A stretch of 64,000 bases of DNA from Bryobacterales bacterium (GTDB lineage Bacteria; Acidobacteriota; Terriglobia; Bryobacterales; Bryobacteraceae), in the NCBI GenBank assembly GCA_026954325.1, contig JAIXKK010000183.1, forward strand, positions 21,554 to 85,553. The letters are read 5' to 3'. Position numbers and translations under genes: made by a program. This document shows positions 1 through 8,897 of the stretch, piece after piece. The stretch's first letter is position 1; every line of letters starts with the position of its first letter. The notes under the pieces were generated by a model that was not told the DNA's origin, searched no databases, and was given only the letters and a program-made list of their open reading frames with translations.

Positions 1-1
1 C

Positions 2-682
2 TCGCACAATCTGCCGCCTCTCAACAACTACCCCATCCGGGACGCCATTGAAAAACGTCTTGGAACCCAGGTGTTCCTCGAGAATGACGCCAACGCCGCC
101 GCCCTCGGCGAGAAGTGGATGGGCGCGGGCCGCGATGTCGAGGATCTGGTGTTGCTCACTCTGGGCACGGGCATCGGGGGCGGAGTCATCTCGCGCGGGC
201 GCGTCATGCACGGCTTCGTGGGCATGGCGGCCGAACTGGGACACATCACCGTGGTCCCGAATGGTAATCCCTGCGGCTGCGGCAATCGCGGATGTGTGGA
301 AAAACACGCGTCCGCAACCGCCATCGAGAGCATGGCCAACCTGCTCGCCCTCGGCCAGAATCTCTCCGCCAAGGATGTCTACGATCTTGCTGTCGCCGGC
401 GAGGAACGGGCGCGCGCCATCTTCAAGACGATGGGCCAATGCCTGGGTATCGCAATTGCCAGTCTCATCAATATCTTCAATTACCCGCTCTATCTGATGA
501 GCGGAGGCGTGCTGGCCGCCTGGGATTACTTCTATCCGGCGCTGCTCGATGAGGTGCGGTGGCGCAGCTTTACCTTCCGCAACACAAACACGAGGATTGA
601 AAAAGCGCTTCTCGGAAGTGAAGCGGGGCTCTACGGCGCCGCCTATCTTCCCGTGCAGGCGCAACTGACCACCAGACACTGA
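2..682 (+). CDS. ROK family sugar kinase / glucokinase-like, 5' end cut by the window edge
   Basis: The open frame runs in from the left edge and ends at the TGA at 680-682, so the N-terminal ATP-binding part lies outside the window. What remains is the typical second half of a ROK kinase: the sugar-binding motif ENDANAAALGE, the glycine-rich LGTGIGGGVI, the ROK signature with its zinc ligands (ELGH, then a CGCGNRGC cluster followed by VEKHAS), and the late LMSGGVL. These proteins phosphorylate glucose or amino-sugars in the cytoplasm; the exact sugar cannot be told. It is a different subfamily from the ROK kinase at 6571-7476, whose zinc motif is of fructokinase type. The next gene, 22 bases downstream, is a broken amidohydrolase. 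Confidence 0.9.
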   Translation, partial: SHNLPPLNNYPIRDAIEKRLGTQVFLENDANAAALGEKWMGAGRDVEDLVLLTLGTGIGGGVISRGRVMHGFVGMAAELGHITVVPNGNPCGCGNRGCVEKHASATAIESMANLLALGQNLSAKDVYDLAVAGEERARAIFKTMGQCLGIAIASLINIFNYPLYLMSGGVLAAWDYFYPALLDEVRWRSFTFRNTNTRIEKALLGSEAGLYGAAYLPVQAQLTTRH

Positions 683-704
683 GCGCCCCCGGGAGGGTTC
701 GAAA

Positions 705-1693
705 TTGAAGTTTTCACCGCTGTTGCTGGGCGGCGTCCGCCAACAACTCGCGCTGTTCAGCCGCTACGGAATCACCACTGTCGTCAGCCTTGGCGGCGAG
801 GAAGAGGCGGCATTCCGTGTGAGAGATGCGCAGGAGACCCCGGCGCTTTCCCATGCCCGCATCTACCTGGCGGGAACGGTCATCGCCGCCAACACCCCCG
901 AAGAAGGTCGGCGGATGGTGGACAACGCCGCCGCCGCCAGGCCAAACCTCATTAAGATCCGCGTCGATGACAACCTCGGCACAACCCGCAAGATTCCGCC
1001 GGATGTCTATCGCGCGGTCATCGGCGAGGCCCACAAGCAACGCCTCCCCCTCGCCGTACATTTCTTCTATCTCGACGACGCTAAGGACCTGGCGCGTTCC
1101 GGAGCCGATTTCCTGGCGCACAGTGTCCGCGACAAGACTGTCGACGACGAGTTCCTCTCGCTCGTCAAAATCCGGAACATCCCCTATTGCCCCACGCTCA
1201 CCCGCGAATTGTCCACCTTCGTCTACGAAGACATCCCCGCTTTCTTCACGGATCCTTTTTTCTGCGCGAGGCCCGGCCGCAAGTGATTGCCGCGTTGAAA
1301 GACCCCGCCCGCCAGCAGGCGATGCGCGTCAACAAGATGAGCCAGGCCTACAAGGCTGCGTTGCCCGTCGCCAAGAGCAATCTCAAGAAACTGGCCGAGG
1401 CCGGCGTTCCGATCCTCATGGGCACCGATTCCGGAGCCACCGCCGCCCGCTTCGAGGGCTACTTCGAACATCTGGAAATGCAGATGATGGGGGATGCCGG
1501 AATGTCGCCCAGGGAGATTCTCCTCTCGGCCACCGGTGTTCCCGCCAGAGCCCTTAAACTGAAGGATATCGGGACCCTCGAGAAGGGAAAATGGGCTGAC
1601 CTCGTGGTCTACGACAGGAACCCGCTCGAGGATATCGAAAACACGAAAACGATCACGGCGGTGTATATCGCCGGGAATGAGGTGAAAAGGTAA
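705..1693 (+). pseudogene. Broken metal-dependent amidohydrolase (N-terminal deletion plus frameshift)
   Basis: Two frames together read as the central and C-terminal part of an imidazolonepropionase-like amidohydrolase: TTVVSLGG, then AVHFFY and DFLAHSV with metal-ligand histidines in the frame from 705, then ILMGTDSGA with the metal-ligand Asp and the C-terminal GTLEKGKWADLVV in another frame. The switch is at the T-run near 1256-1261: six Ts are present, and seven would give DPFFLREARP without a break. The first 100 or so residues, including the HxH metal site, are absent. A Shine-Dalgarno-like GGGAGGG precedes a TTG at 705, and the first ten codons look like the start of a signal peptide, so an internal deletion near 730-740 may have joined the original start to mid-protein sequence. 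Loss of HxH argues for a non-functional gene even if the frameshift is a sequencing error. Confidence 0.75.
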
Positions 1694-1696
1694 GTG

Positions 1697-2221
1697 ATGC
1701 CCCAAGCAGTTGTCCGCCCGGATAGCTCCGAATACGCCGCATATTACGCCAGGTACGTGCAGATTGTAGGCGATGGCGATGTAAGGATGACGTTGCAATC
1801 CCAGGTGGAAGAGACGCTCGCCACCCTGCGCGCCCTTACTCCCGAGCAGACCTTCAAACGCTACGCCGGCGGGAAATGGAGCATCCGCGAGGTGGTGGGC
1901 CATATCATCGACGCCGAGCGCATCTTCGCCTACCGGGCCTTGCGATTCGCCCGCAATGACCGGACGCCGCTGCACGGCTTCGAGCAGGACGGCTACATCG
2001 CACCCGGGCGCTTCGACGAACGGCCATGGGAGGACCTCCTCGAGGAACTCGAAGTCGTGCGCCGCGGCACCCTGCTGCTGCTCGGCGGCTTCGATGAAGC
2101 GGCGTGGCTGCGCCGCGGCGTGGCGAGCGGCGCCGAAATCACCGTGCGCGCGCTGGCCTATGTGATTGCGGGCCACGAACTCCATCACATGAAGATTGTA
2201 CGGGAGCGCTATTTGACATAG
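1697..2221 (+). CDS. DinB-like (DinB_2) family protein
   Basis: A 174-residue soluble four-helix protein of the DinB/YfiT-type superfamily. The family motif is visible as GKWSIREVVGHIIDAERIF and the C-terminal GHELHHMKIVRERY; the histidines in these two stretches form the usual three-His metal site. The family includes damage-inducible proteins and thiol-dependent transferases, but most members have no known substrate. The ATG at 1697 is preceded in frame by a GTG at 1694 that touches the stop of the amidohydrolase pseudogene; the ATG is chosen, although no strong ribosome site separates the two. It may have been co-transcribed with the now-broken upstream gene. Confidence 0.85.
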   Translation: MPQAVVRPDSSEYAAYYARYVQIVGDGDVRMTLQSQVEETLATLRALTPEQTFKRYAGGKWSIREVVGHIIDAERIFAYRALRFARNDRTPLHGFEQDGYIAPGRFDERPWEDLLEELEVVRRGTLLLLGGFDEAAWLRRGVASGAEITVRALAYVIAGHELHHMKIVRERYLT

Positions 2222-2440
2222 CCGCCGTAAAGCATCCGGCCCGGGCGCGCGCCTCCGCGTGGTTCCGCTGTCGAGGACCACCGTTCATCACCACAAACTC
2301 AATTCCGAAGCACATGCATGTTCGAGGCACGGCCGGCTCCCTCGGCAAGCAACTTTCTGTATTCGATGACCGCACGCCTGGCGCTATTCCGTCCGGTGGA
2401 GGCGCTGCCTTTGAGGGGAACGGTGAATCTCCAATTCCTA

Positions 2441-2470
2441 TGGACAATTAGACAATCCCTCTGTTACGAT
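2441..2470 (+). promoter_or_regulatory. Predicted sigma70-type promoter of the cys operon, giving a leaderless mRNA
   Basis: TGGACA at 2441-2446 and TACGAT at 2465-2470 are separated by 18 bases. Six bases (ATCTCC) then separate the -10 box from the ATG of cysD at 2477, so transcription would begin at or next to the start codon. No Shine-Dalgarno sequence is visible before cysD, which agrees with a leaderless transcript. The rest of 2222-2440 shows no gene or riboswitch that I can recognise. Confidence 0.5.
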
Positions 2471-2476
2471 ATCTCC

Positions 2477-3379
2477 ATGTCCTCGCTTTCCCACCTCCGG
2501 GCCTTGGAGGCGGAATCCATCCACATCCTGCGTGAAGTGGCTGCTGAGTTTGCCAAGCCAGTCATGCTGTACTCCATCGGGAAGGACTCCTCGGTGATGC
2601 TCCGCCTGGCGCAAAAGGCCTTCCATCCCGGTAAGATCCCCTTCCCCCTCCTCCACATCGACACCACTTATAAGTTCAAGGAAATGATCGAATTCCGGGA
2701 TTGGTATCCCGCCTCCATCGGTGCGGACCTGCGCGTATATGTGAACCGCGAGGCACGCGATGCCGGCGCGAATCCTGTATCGCTCGGCACCTCCAAATGC
2801 TGCGGACTCCTGAAGACCCGTGCTCTGCTGAACGCCCTGAGCGAAGGGGGGTACGACGCCGCCTTTGGAGGCGCGCGGCGTGATGAAGAGAAATCCCGGG
2901 CCAAGGAACGCATCTACTCGTTCCGCGATCAGTACGGGCAGTGGGACCCGAAGAACCAGCGTCCTGAACTGTGGAATGTCTTCAACAGCCGCATCGACAA
3001 GGGGCAGTCCATTCGCGTCTTTCCGCTCTCCAACTGGACCGAGATCGACGTCTGGCACTATATCCACCTCGAGAACATTACGGTGGTGCCGCTCTATTTC
3101 GCCAAGCCAAGGCCAATGGTGGTTCGCGGAGGCTCCCTCATCCCAATGGAACACGGCGTGATTCCGCTGCTGCCGGGCGAGGCGCCGCAAATGGTGATGT
3201 GCCGCATGCGCTCACTGGGGTGCACGCCCTGCACCGGAGCCATCCGCTCCGAAGCCGGGTCCGTGCCCCAGATCATCGAAGAATTGCTGCGCTTCCGGCG
3301 CTCGGAGCGCGAGAACCGGATTATTGACCACGACCAGGAAGGTTCCATGGAATTGAAGAAACGCGAGGGCTACTTCTAA
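2477..3379 (+). CDS. cysD: Sulfate adenylyltransferase subunit 2 (CysD)
   Basis: Catalytic small subunit of ATP sulfurylase, which makes APS from ATP and sulfate together with the CysN GTPase. The 300-residue length matches the usual 300 or so. The N-terminal region carries the ATP pyrophosphatase loop YSIGKDSSVMLRL, followed by HIDTTYKF; the C-terminal part has SLGCTPCTGAI and a RENRIIDHDQEGSME stretch typical of CysD. The frame is open further upstream, but the ATG at 2477 gives the family N-terminus (HLRALEAESIHILREV). The stop overlaps the cysN start by one base (TAATG), so the two subunits are translationally coupled. Confidence 0.96.
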   Translation: MSSLSHLRALEAESIHILREVAAEFAKPVMLYSIGKDSSVMLRLAQKAFHPGKIPFPLLHIDTTYKFKEMIEFRDWYPASIGADLRVYVNREARDAGANPVSLGTSKCCGLLKTRALLNALSEGGYDAAFGGARRDEEKSRAKERIYSFRDQYGQWDPKNQRPELWNVFNSRIDKGQSIRVFPLSNWTEIDVWHYIHLENITVVPLYFAKPRPMVVRGGSLIPMEHGVIPLLPGEAPQMVMCRMRSLGCTPCTGAIRSEAGSVPQIIEELLRFRRSERENRIIDHDQEGSMELKKREGYF

Positions 3380-5046
3380 TGATCGCCGCGGAAACAAATC
3401 CCGAATCGCTCTCGGCCGAGTCTCTCTCGATAGACGAGTTCCTGGCGCGGGAACTGAACAAGGAATTACTGAGGTTTTCCACCGCCGGCAGCGTCGATGA
3501 CGGCAAATCCACGCTCATCGGACGTCTGCTGTATGACGCGCGCGGCATCTACGAAGATCAACTCGACTCCATTCGTAAAAGCAAGGTGAACCGCTCGAGC
3601 GGCGCCATCGATTTCTCTCTTCTCACCGATGGCCTTCGCGCGGAGCGCGAGCAGGGCATCACCATCGACGTCGCCTACCGCTACTTCTCCACGCCGCGCC
3701 GTAAGTTCATCATCGCGGATACGCCCGGACATGAACAATACACGCGCAACATGGCCACGGGCGCCTCGACCGCGCAGCTTGCCATCGTTCTCGTGGATGC
3801 GCGCAACGGAGTGCTTCCGCAAACGCGCCGCCACGCCACCATTTCGAGCCTGCTCGGCATTCCCCGTATTGTGCTGGCCGTGAACAAGATGGATCTGGTG
3901 AACTATTCCCGGGAAGTATTCGAGAAGATTCGCGCGGATTTCTTGCATTTTTCGCGGGATTTTGAGTTTGAGGAAATCCAGCCCATCCCCATCAGCGCGC
4001 TTGAAGGAGAGAACGTCGCGCGCCGCGGGGTACGGATGCCCTGGTACGACGGTCCCGCCCTCCTCGAATACCTGGAAGCGGCGCCCGTATCGGCGGCTAC
4101 GAACTCGAGCCCCCTACGCTTTCCCGTGCAGTACGTCATTCGCCCCAACCAGCATTTTCGCGGCTACGCCGGACAGATTGCGAGCGGAACGCTGCGCGTG
4201 GGCGACCCTGTTACCGTGCTGCCTTCGGGCCAGTCGAGCCGGATTGCTTCCATCGCCACCTTCGACGGCGAACTGCAATCCGCGCATGCGCCCATGTCTA
4301 TCACGGTGACCCTCGAAGACGAACGGGATATCAGCCGCGGGGACATGCTGGTGCACCCCGAAGAGCAACCACATGCCGCGCGGCGGTTCGAAGCAAACCT
4401 CGTGTGGATGGCCGAAGACCCGCTGGCGGCCGGGCGGAGTCTGTTGTTGAAGCACACCGCGCAGCAGGTGTCCGCGCGGGTGCACTCCATCGAAAGCCGT
4501 CTCGATATCCACACTATGGAACGGAAACCGGCTGGCGCCCTTTCCCTGAACGACATCGGCGCCGTGCGGATCGATGCCAGCCGCCCCATCTTCTTCGACC
4601 GCTACCGCGACAACCGCCTCACCGGGGCCTTCATTTTGATCGACCCGCTCACCAATGGCACCGTCGGCGCCGGCATGATTCAATCGGCTATTCAGCGCCG
4701 GGCCCTCGACCTGGGTCATGTCACTCCGGAAGAGCGTTACGAGAGAAACGGTCACGGTCCGGCGTTGCTTGCGCTGGCCAACGGTCCGCTCGCCCTGCGT
4801 CTGGAACGGCGATTGTTTGACCACGGCTGCCAGGTGCTCGCGGTGGCCCCGGGAACCCACTCGGCCACCCTCTATGCGGCCGGATTGATTGTCATTTCGC
4901 CCTGGTTCGCCGACGCGCGGGCGATTGACCTCAACCGCCTGCCTCTGCCCAAGGACGAGGATGCGGCGGCCGACGCCATCATGGCCTATCTCGAACAAAA
5001 CGGCACCCTGGCTACGGACCGCTTCAGCGGCGGAGAGGGAATCTGA
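3379..5046 (+). CDS. cysN: Sulfate adenylyltransferase subunit 1 (CysN) with a degenerate, shortened CysC-like tail
   Basis: Residues 1-440 are a CysN GTPase: P-loop GSVDDGKS at 37-44, DTPGH at 114-118, NKMD at 169-172, then EF-Tu-like beta-barrel domains. GTP hydrolysis drives APS synthesis by CysD. The protein is 555 residues, whereas CysN alone is about 475 and CysNC fusions about 630. The extra tail (about 448-555) aligns by eye with APS kinase: EERYERNGHGPALL matches the region before the CysC P-loop, LERRLFDHGC the helix after it, and AAGLIVISPWFADAR the later AGLIVLTAFISPFRADR-like segment. The P-loop itself is replaced by ALANGPLA and about 45 residues of the APS-binding middle are gone. 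The kinase tail should therefore be inactive. It sits directly before an APS-reductase-type cysH. Confidence 0.93.
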   Translation: MIAAETNPESLSAESLSIDEFLARELNKELLRFSTAGSVDDGKSTLIGRLLYDARGIYEDQLDSIRKSKVNRSSGAIDFSLLTDGLRAEREQGITIDVAYRYFSTPRRKFIIADTPGHEQYTRNMATGASTAQLAIVLVDARNGVLPQTRRHATISSLLGIPRIVLAVNKMDLVNYSREVFEKIRADFLHFSRDFEFEEIQPIPISALEGENVARRGVRMPWYDGPALLEYLEAAPVSAATNSSPLRFPVQYVIRPNQHFRGYAGQIASGTLRVGDPVTVLPSGQSSRIASIATFDGELQSAHAPMSITVTLEDERDISRGDMLVHPEEQPHAARRFEANLVWMAEDPLAAGRSLLLKHTAQQVSARVHSIESRLDIHTMERKPAGALSLNDIGAVRIDASRPIFFDRYRDNRLTGAFILIDPLTNGTVGAGMIQSAIQRRALDLGHVTPEERYERNGHGPALLALANGPLALRLERRLFDHGCQVLAVAPGTHSATLYAAGLIVISPWFADARAIDLNRLPLPKDEDAAADAIMAYLEQNGTLATDRFSGGEGI

Positions 5047-5047
5047 C

Positions 5048-5716
5048 ATGGGACAGGATCTGAATCCGGCCGAACTCGTCGCGGCGCAACTGGCGTCGAC
5101 ACCGGCAGCCTGTCTCACGTGCAGTTTCCAGGCCGAGGACATGGTGGTGCTCCACCTCGCTCGCAAGGCGCGGCCGGACATCCCGGTGCTGTTTCTCGAA
5201 ACGGGCTATCACTTCGCGGAGACCTACGCATACCGCGACCGCTACACGCGCGAGTGGAATCTTCATCTGATCAATCTGGCGCCGGCCACGACGGTTGAGC
5301 AGCACGAGACGGAGTTCGGAAAGCTGTACCAGTTGAAGCCCACCCAATGCTGCCAGATTCGCAAGGTAGAGCCGCTGTTCCGAGGCTCGAGTCCGTACAG
5401 CCTCTGGCTCACGGGTCTTCGGCGCGAGCAGTCGCCGACGCGCGCCGGCCTCCAGCAGGTGGAGACCCATGTTCTCCCTGACGGCCGCGGCATTCTGAAG
5501 GTCAGCCCGCTCGCGGCGTGGACCAATAAAGATGTCTGGGCATACCTGAAAGCGAACGCCATCGATCCGCTTCCGCTCTACGGCAAGGGCTACACGAGCA
5601 TCGGCTGCGAGCCGTGCACGCAACTGCCGCTCGATCCTGAAGATCCGCGCTCCGGCCGGTGGGCGGGCGCGGGCAAACTCGAATGCGGGATTCATACGTT
5701 TTCCGGGAAGCGCTAA
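5048..5716 (+). CDS. cysH: Assimilatory APS reductase (CysH family, [4Fe-4S] type)
   Basis: A 222-residue cytoplasmic enzyme that reduces activated sulfate to sulfite. The N-terminal TCSFQAEDMV is the phosphosulfate-binding loop and LFLETGYHF follows at 48-56. Cys101-Cys102 (TQCCQIRK) and Cys187/Cys190 (GCEPC) are the four cluster ligands that mark APS reductases; PAPS reductases lack them. The catalytic cysteine is in ECGIH at 212-216, nine residues from the end. The ATG at 5048 is one base after the cysN stop; the frame is open upstream only by chance. Using APS directly would make the APS kinase step unnecessary, in line with the ruined CysC tail on CysN. Confidence 0.94.
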   Translation: MGQDLNPAELVAAQLASTPAACLTCSFQAEDMVVLHLARKARPDIPVLFLETGYHFAETYAYRDRYTREWNLHLINLAPATTVEQHETEFGKLYQLKPTQCCQIRKVEPLFRGSSPYSLWLTGLRREQSPTRAGLQQVETHVLPDGRGILKVSPLAAWTNKDVWAYLKANAIDPLPLYGKGYTSIGCEPCTQLPLDPEDPRSGRWAGAGKLECGIHTFSGKR

Positions 5717-5731
5717 GAGGGAGGACCTTTG

Positions 5732-6484
5732 ATGACTACACTGGCAGGATTCCTGATTGCGCTCACCATCGGCCTCACCGGCATCGGCGGCGGCGTGCTC
5801 ACGGCTCCCGTATTGCTGCTCTTCCTCGGAATGCCCGCTCCCCTGGCCGTGGGAACGGCCCTGGTGTTTGTCGCCATCGTGAAACTGTTTGCGGCCCCTA
5901 TGTTCGTCATCCGCAGGCAGGTGAACTACCGCGTCTTGAGCCTGCTGCTTGCGGGAGGGATTCCCGGAGCGTTGATCGGCAGCGTCCTGCTTGAGAGACT
6001 GCATACCAAGGGGCTCAATGGGCCACTGCTGCTGCTGTTGGGCCTCACCATCGTCTTCTCGGCTTCCATCAACTTCCTGCGCAAACAGGCGGGCGCGGTA
6101 ACCGGCGCCGGCAAGTCAAGGCGCCTTCCGTTTATCTCGCTGCCCATCGGCATCGAGGTCGGCTTTTCCAGCGCCGGCGCCGGGGCGCTCGGGTCCCTGG
6201 CGTTGATGCATTGGACGACCCTCACCGCCGCGGAAGTGGTGGGCACGGACATCCTGTTCGGCTTCGGCTTGTCCGTTGCCGCGGGCTCCGTTCATCTCTC
6301 CAACGGCGGCGTCGATTCCAACGTCCTCCGGCTTCTCTTGTTGGGCGGGGTGCCGGGTTCCCTGCTCGGCGCGTGGCTCGCCACCATCTTCCCTACACGC
6401 GTGCTGCGCAAGGGACTCGCCGTGTGGCTGATCTACCTGGGCGCGAATCTCTGCTGGCGGGGCATCGGAGCGCTGGCGCACTAA
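5732..6484 (+). CDS. TauE/SafE family sulfite/sulfonate exporter
   Basis: A 250-residue integral membrane protein of the TauE/SafE family with about seven or eight hydrophobic segments and the two family glycine-rich repeats (TIGLTGIGGGVLTAP near the N-terminus, EVGFSSAGAGALGSL in the middle). The family moves sulfite, sulfonates or other sulfur anions across the inner membrane. As the last gene of the cys operon it probably exports excess sulfite, though import of a sulfur anion is also possible. GAGGGAGG lies 7 bases before the ATG at 5732, which favours it over the TTG three bases upstream. A GC-rich 12-base palindrome (6487-6498) follows the gene without a T-run. Confidence 0.88.
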   Translation: MTTLAGFLIALTIGLTGIGGGVLTAPVLLLFLGMPAPLAVGTALVFVAIVKLFAAPMFVIRRQVNYRVLSLLLAGGIPGALIGSVLLERLHTKGLNGPLLLLLGLTIVFSASINFLRKQAGAVTGAGKSRRLPFISLPIGIEVGFSSAGAGALGSLALMHWTTLTAAEVVGTDILFGFGLSVAAGSVHLSNGGVDSNVLRLLLLGGVPGSLLGAWLATIFPTRVLRKGLAVWLIYLGANLCWRGIGALAH

Positions 6485-6570
6485 AAGCCGGCGCCGGCCG
6501 GCGAGGCTCCGCCGCTCGGGCGAAGTTCCTGAAAAATGGCTCATACTGAGTGCGGAGGATCAGTAAGAGC

Positions 6571-7476
6571 GTGGAGGATTGTTTCGGCGGCATCGAAGCC
6601 GGGGGTACGAAGTTCGTGTGCGCCGTGGGAACCGGGCCATCGGACCTGCGAGAACGTGCGGAGTTTCCCACCACCTCGCCGGAAGAGACCATCCGCTCCG
6701 CGGCCGCATTCTTCAATGCCTGCTCCCGCGGCGGAAAGCTGAAAGCAATCGGAATCGGCTCCTTTGGTCCCGTTGATCTTCATCCCGGCTCTCCCACGTT
6801 CGGCTATATTACATCCACGCCGAAGGAGGGGTGGCGCAACGTCGACATCGCCGGAGCCATTCGGCAAGGTACGGGTGTTTCGCGCGTGGCATTCGATACC
6901 GATGTCAACGCCGCTGCGCTCGGAGAAGCGCGCTGGGGCGCGGCGCGGGGCCTCGATACGTTCCTCTACCTCACCATCGGCACGGGGATCGGCGGAGGGG
7001 GCATGGTGAATGGCAGGCTGCTGCATGGCCTGCTCCATCCGGAAATGGGCCACATGCGCGTGCCCCATGACCGGCAGGCGGATCCATTCGCAGGCTGTTG
7101 CCCCTGGCACGGCGATTGCCTCGAAGGATTGGCCTCGGGAGAAGCGATGCGGCAGCGATGGGGAATGCGCGGCCAGCGGATTCATCCGGATCACGCCGCC
7201 TGGCGCCTCGAAGTCGAGTATCTCGCCCATGCCGTGGTGAACCTCATCTGCTCCATGTCCCCGCAAAGGCTGGTGCTCGGGGGCGGGGTCATGCAAGGGC
7301 TCAATCTGCCGGCGCTCCACTCGGCCGTGCGAGGATTGCTGAATGGTTACTTGCAATCCGCACTCATCCTCGACCGCATTGAGGATTACATCGTCCGCCC
7401 GCAATTGGGCGCCGATGCCGGAGTGCTGGGAGCCATCGCGCTGGCTTGGAACGGGAATTCAGACATCCGCCCGTGA
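6571..7476 (+). CDS. ROK family fructokinase-like kinase
   Basis: About 301 residues. It begins with the fructokinase-type ATP site FGGIEAGGTKFVCAVG, continues with the sugar site FDTDVNAAALGEARWG and the phosphate loop TIGTGIGGGGMV, and has the zinc motif GHMRVPHDRQ...GCCPWHGDCLEGLASG, the H-C-H-C arrangement of ScrK/GmuE-type fructokinases rather than that of glucokinases. Likely reaction: ATP-dependent phosphorylation of fructose or mannose. The frame opens at a GTG at 6550, but GGAGG at 6553-6557 lies downstream of it, so the GTG at 6571 is preferred; the first residues after it match the family N-terminus. Confidence 0.88.
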   Translation: MEDCFGGIEAGGTKFVCAVGTGPSDLRERAEFPTTSPEETIRSAAAFFNACSRGGKLKAIGIGSFGPVDLHPGSPTFGYITSTPKEGWRNVDIAGAIRQGTGVSRVAFDTDVNAAALGEARWGAARGLDTFLYLTIGTGIGGGGMVNGRLLHGLLHPEMGHMRVPHDRQADPFAGCCPWHGDCLEGLASGEAMRQRWGMRGQRIHPDHAAWRLEVEYLAHAVVNLICSMSPQRLVLGGGVMQGLNLPALHSAVRGLLNGYLQSALILDRIEDYIVRPQLGADAGVLGAIALAWNGNSDIRP

Positions 7477-7534
7477 TGCGATAATGACAGATTCAGACCT
7501 GAGTTCAGGGCCTGAGTATTCCAAGGAGTCCACG

Positions 7535-8884
7535 TTGAGTCCAACTCTCCATGTCGAGCAAGTCCTCGAAACTATTAAGAAGCGCAACCCCGGTGAACCC
7601 GAATTCCTGCAGGCGGTTGTAGAAGTCCTCCGGTCCATCACGCCCGTCCTCGAACGGCGCCCCGAGTACATCGAGGCGCGTATCCTCGAGCGGATGGTGG
7701 AGCCGGAGCGGGTTGTCATGTTCCGCGTCCCGTGGCAGGACGATCAGGGCCGGTGCCAGGTGAACCGCGGCTTCCGCATCCAGTTTTCCAGCGCCATTGG
7801 TCCTTACAAGGGCGGCCTCCGTTTTCATCCCACCGTTTACCTGGGCATCCTGAAGTTCCTTGCCTTCGAACAGGTCTTCAAGAACTCCCTCACCACCCTT
7901 CCCATGGGCGGGGGCAAGGGCGGATCGGATTTCGATCCCAAGGGTAAGTCCGACGGCGAAGTGATGCGCTTTTGCCAGAGCTTCATGACCGAACTCTTCA
8001 AGCACATCGATCCCGACACTGACGTTCCCGCCGGCGATATCGGCGTGGGCGGGCGCGAGATCGGTTACCTGTTCGGCCAGTATAAACGTATCTGCAACGA
8101 GTTTACCGGTGTGCTGACCGGCAAGGGCCTCTCCTGGGGCGGTTCTCTCATTCGTCCGGAAGCCACCGGATATGGCTGCGTCTACTTCTGCGAGCAGATG
8201 CTCAAAACCCGCGGCGAGGACTTCCGCGGGAAGACCTGTCTCGTCTCCGGTTCCGGCAATGTGGCGCAGTACACCATCGAGAAACTCAATGAACTTGGCG
8301 CCAAGTGTATTACCCTGTCGGATTCCGAAGGCACGGTCTACGACAAGGACGGCTTCGGCCAGGAGAAGTTGAACTGGGTCATGGATCTCAAGAATATTCA
8401 CCGCGGGCGCATCCGCGAGTACGTGACCAGATACCCCCAAGCCGAGTACTTCCCGGGTAAGCGCCCCTGGCACATTCCGGCCCAATGCGCTTTTCCGAGC
8501 GCCACGCAGAATGAAATCAGCGGCGAGGACGCGGCCGAACTGGTTCGTAACGGCTGCTACCTGGTGGGCGAAGGCGCCAACATGCCGACCACTCCCGAGG
8601 GTGTCGAGCACTTCCGCGCGGCCAAGATCCTTTACGGCCCCGGCAAGGCGGCCAATGCCGGCGGCGTCGCTACCTCCGGACTCGAGATGGCTCAAAATTC
8701 CATGCGTATTTCGTGGAGCCGCGAGGAAGTGGACAGCCGGCTCAAGCAGATCATGATCTCCACACACGACGCCGCCTGCGAAACGGCCAAGGAGTACGGT
8801 TCTCCGGGCGACTACGTGACCGGCGCCAACATCGCCGGGTTCGTCAGGGTCGCCGACGCGATGCTGGCCCAGGGGCTCGTCTAG
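7535..8884 (+). CDS. gdhA: NADP-type glutamate dehydrogenase
   Basis: Catalyses reversible reductive amination of 2-oxoglutarate to glutamate. The protein follows the hexameric bacterial GdhA closely: ERVVMFRVPWQDDQGR, SSAIGPYKGGLRFHP, the substrate-binding TLPMGGGKGGSDFDP, GGREIGYLFGQ, the dinucleotide loop SGSGNVAQYTIEK, EGANMPTTPEGVEHF and PGKAANAGGVATSGLEM. With the TTG start at 7535 (AAGGAG six bases upstream) it is 449 residues, close to the 447 of the E. coli enzyme. An in-frame ATG at 7484 would add 17 residues with no ribosome site, so it is the second choice. A 10-bp GC hairpin follows the stop. Confidence 0.96.
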   Translation: MSPTLHVEQVLETIKKRNPGEPEFLQAVVEVLRSITPVLERRPEYIEARILERMVEPERVVMFRVPWQDDQGRCQVNRGFRIQFSSAIGPYKGGLRFHPTVYLGILKFLAFEQVFKNSLTTLPMGGGKGGSDFDPKGKSDGEVMRFCQSFMTELFKHIDPDTDVPAGDIGVGGREIGYLFGQYKRICNEFTGVLTGKGLSWGGSLIRPEATGYGCVYFCEQMLKTRGEDFRGKTCLVSGSGNVAQYTIEKLNELGAKCITLSDSEGTVYDKDGFGQEKLNWVMDLKNIHRGRIREYVTRYPQAEYFPGKRPWHIPAQCAFPSATQNEISGEDAAELVRNGCYLVGEGANMPTTPEGVEHFRAAKILYGPGKAANAGGVATSGLEMAQNSMRISWSREEVDSRLKQIMISTHDAACETAKEYGSPGDYVTGANIAGFVRVADAMLAQGLV

Positions 8885-8897
8885 CCAGCCGTAGGAT

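Noticed and set aside
685..720. GGGTTCGAAAT considered as a tRNA T-arm
   Set aside because: No cloverleaf or acceptor stem can be formed around it.
2222..2440. Riboswitch or small gene upstream of the cys operon
   Set aside because: The predicted promoter would start the mRNA at the cysD ATG, leaving no leader, and no conserved riboswitch motif or coding signal was seen.
4114..5181. 355-codon minus-strand frame opposite cysN and cysH
   Set aside because: It lies wholly opposite two strongly supported genes, and the translation has no domain signature.
6550..6570. GTG at 6550 as start of the fructokinase
   Set aside because: The only good ribosome site (GGAGG at 6553-6557) lies after it and serves the GTG at 6571.
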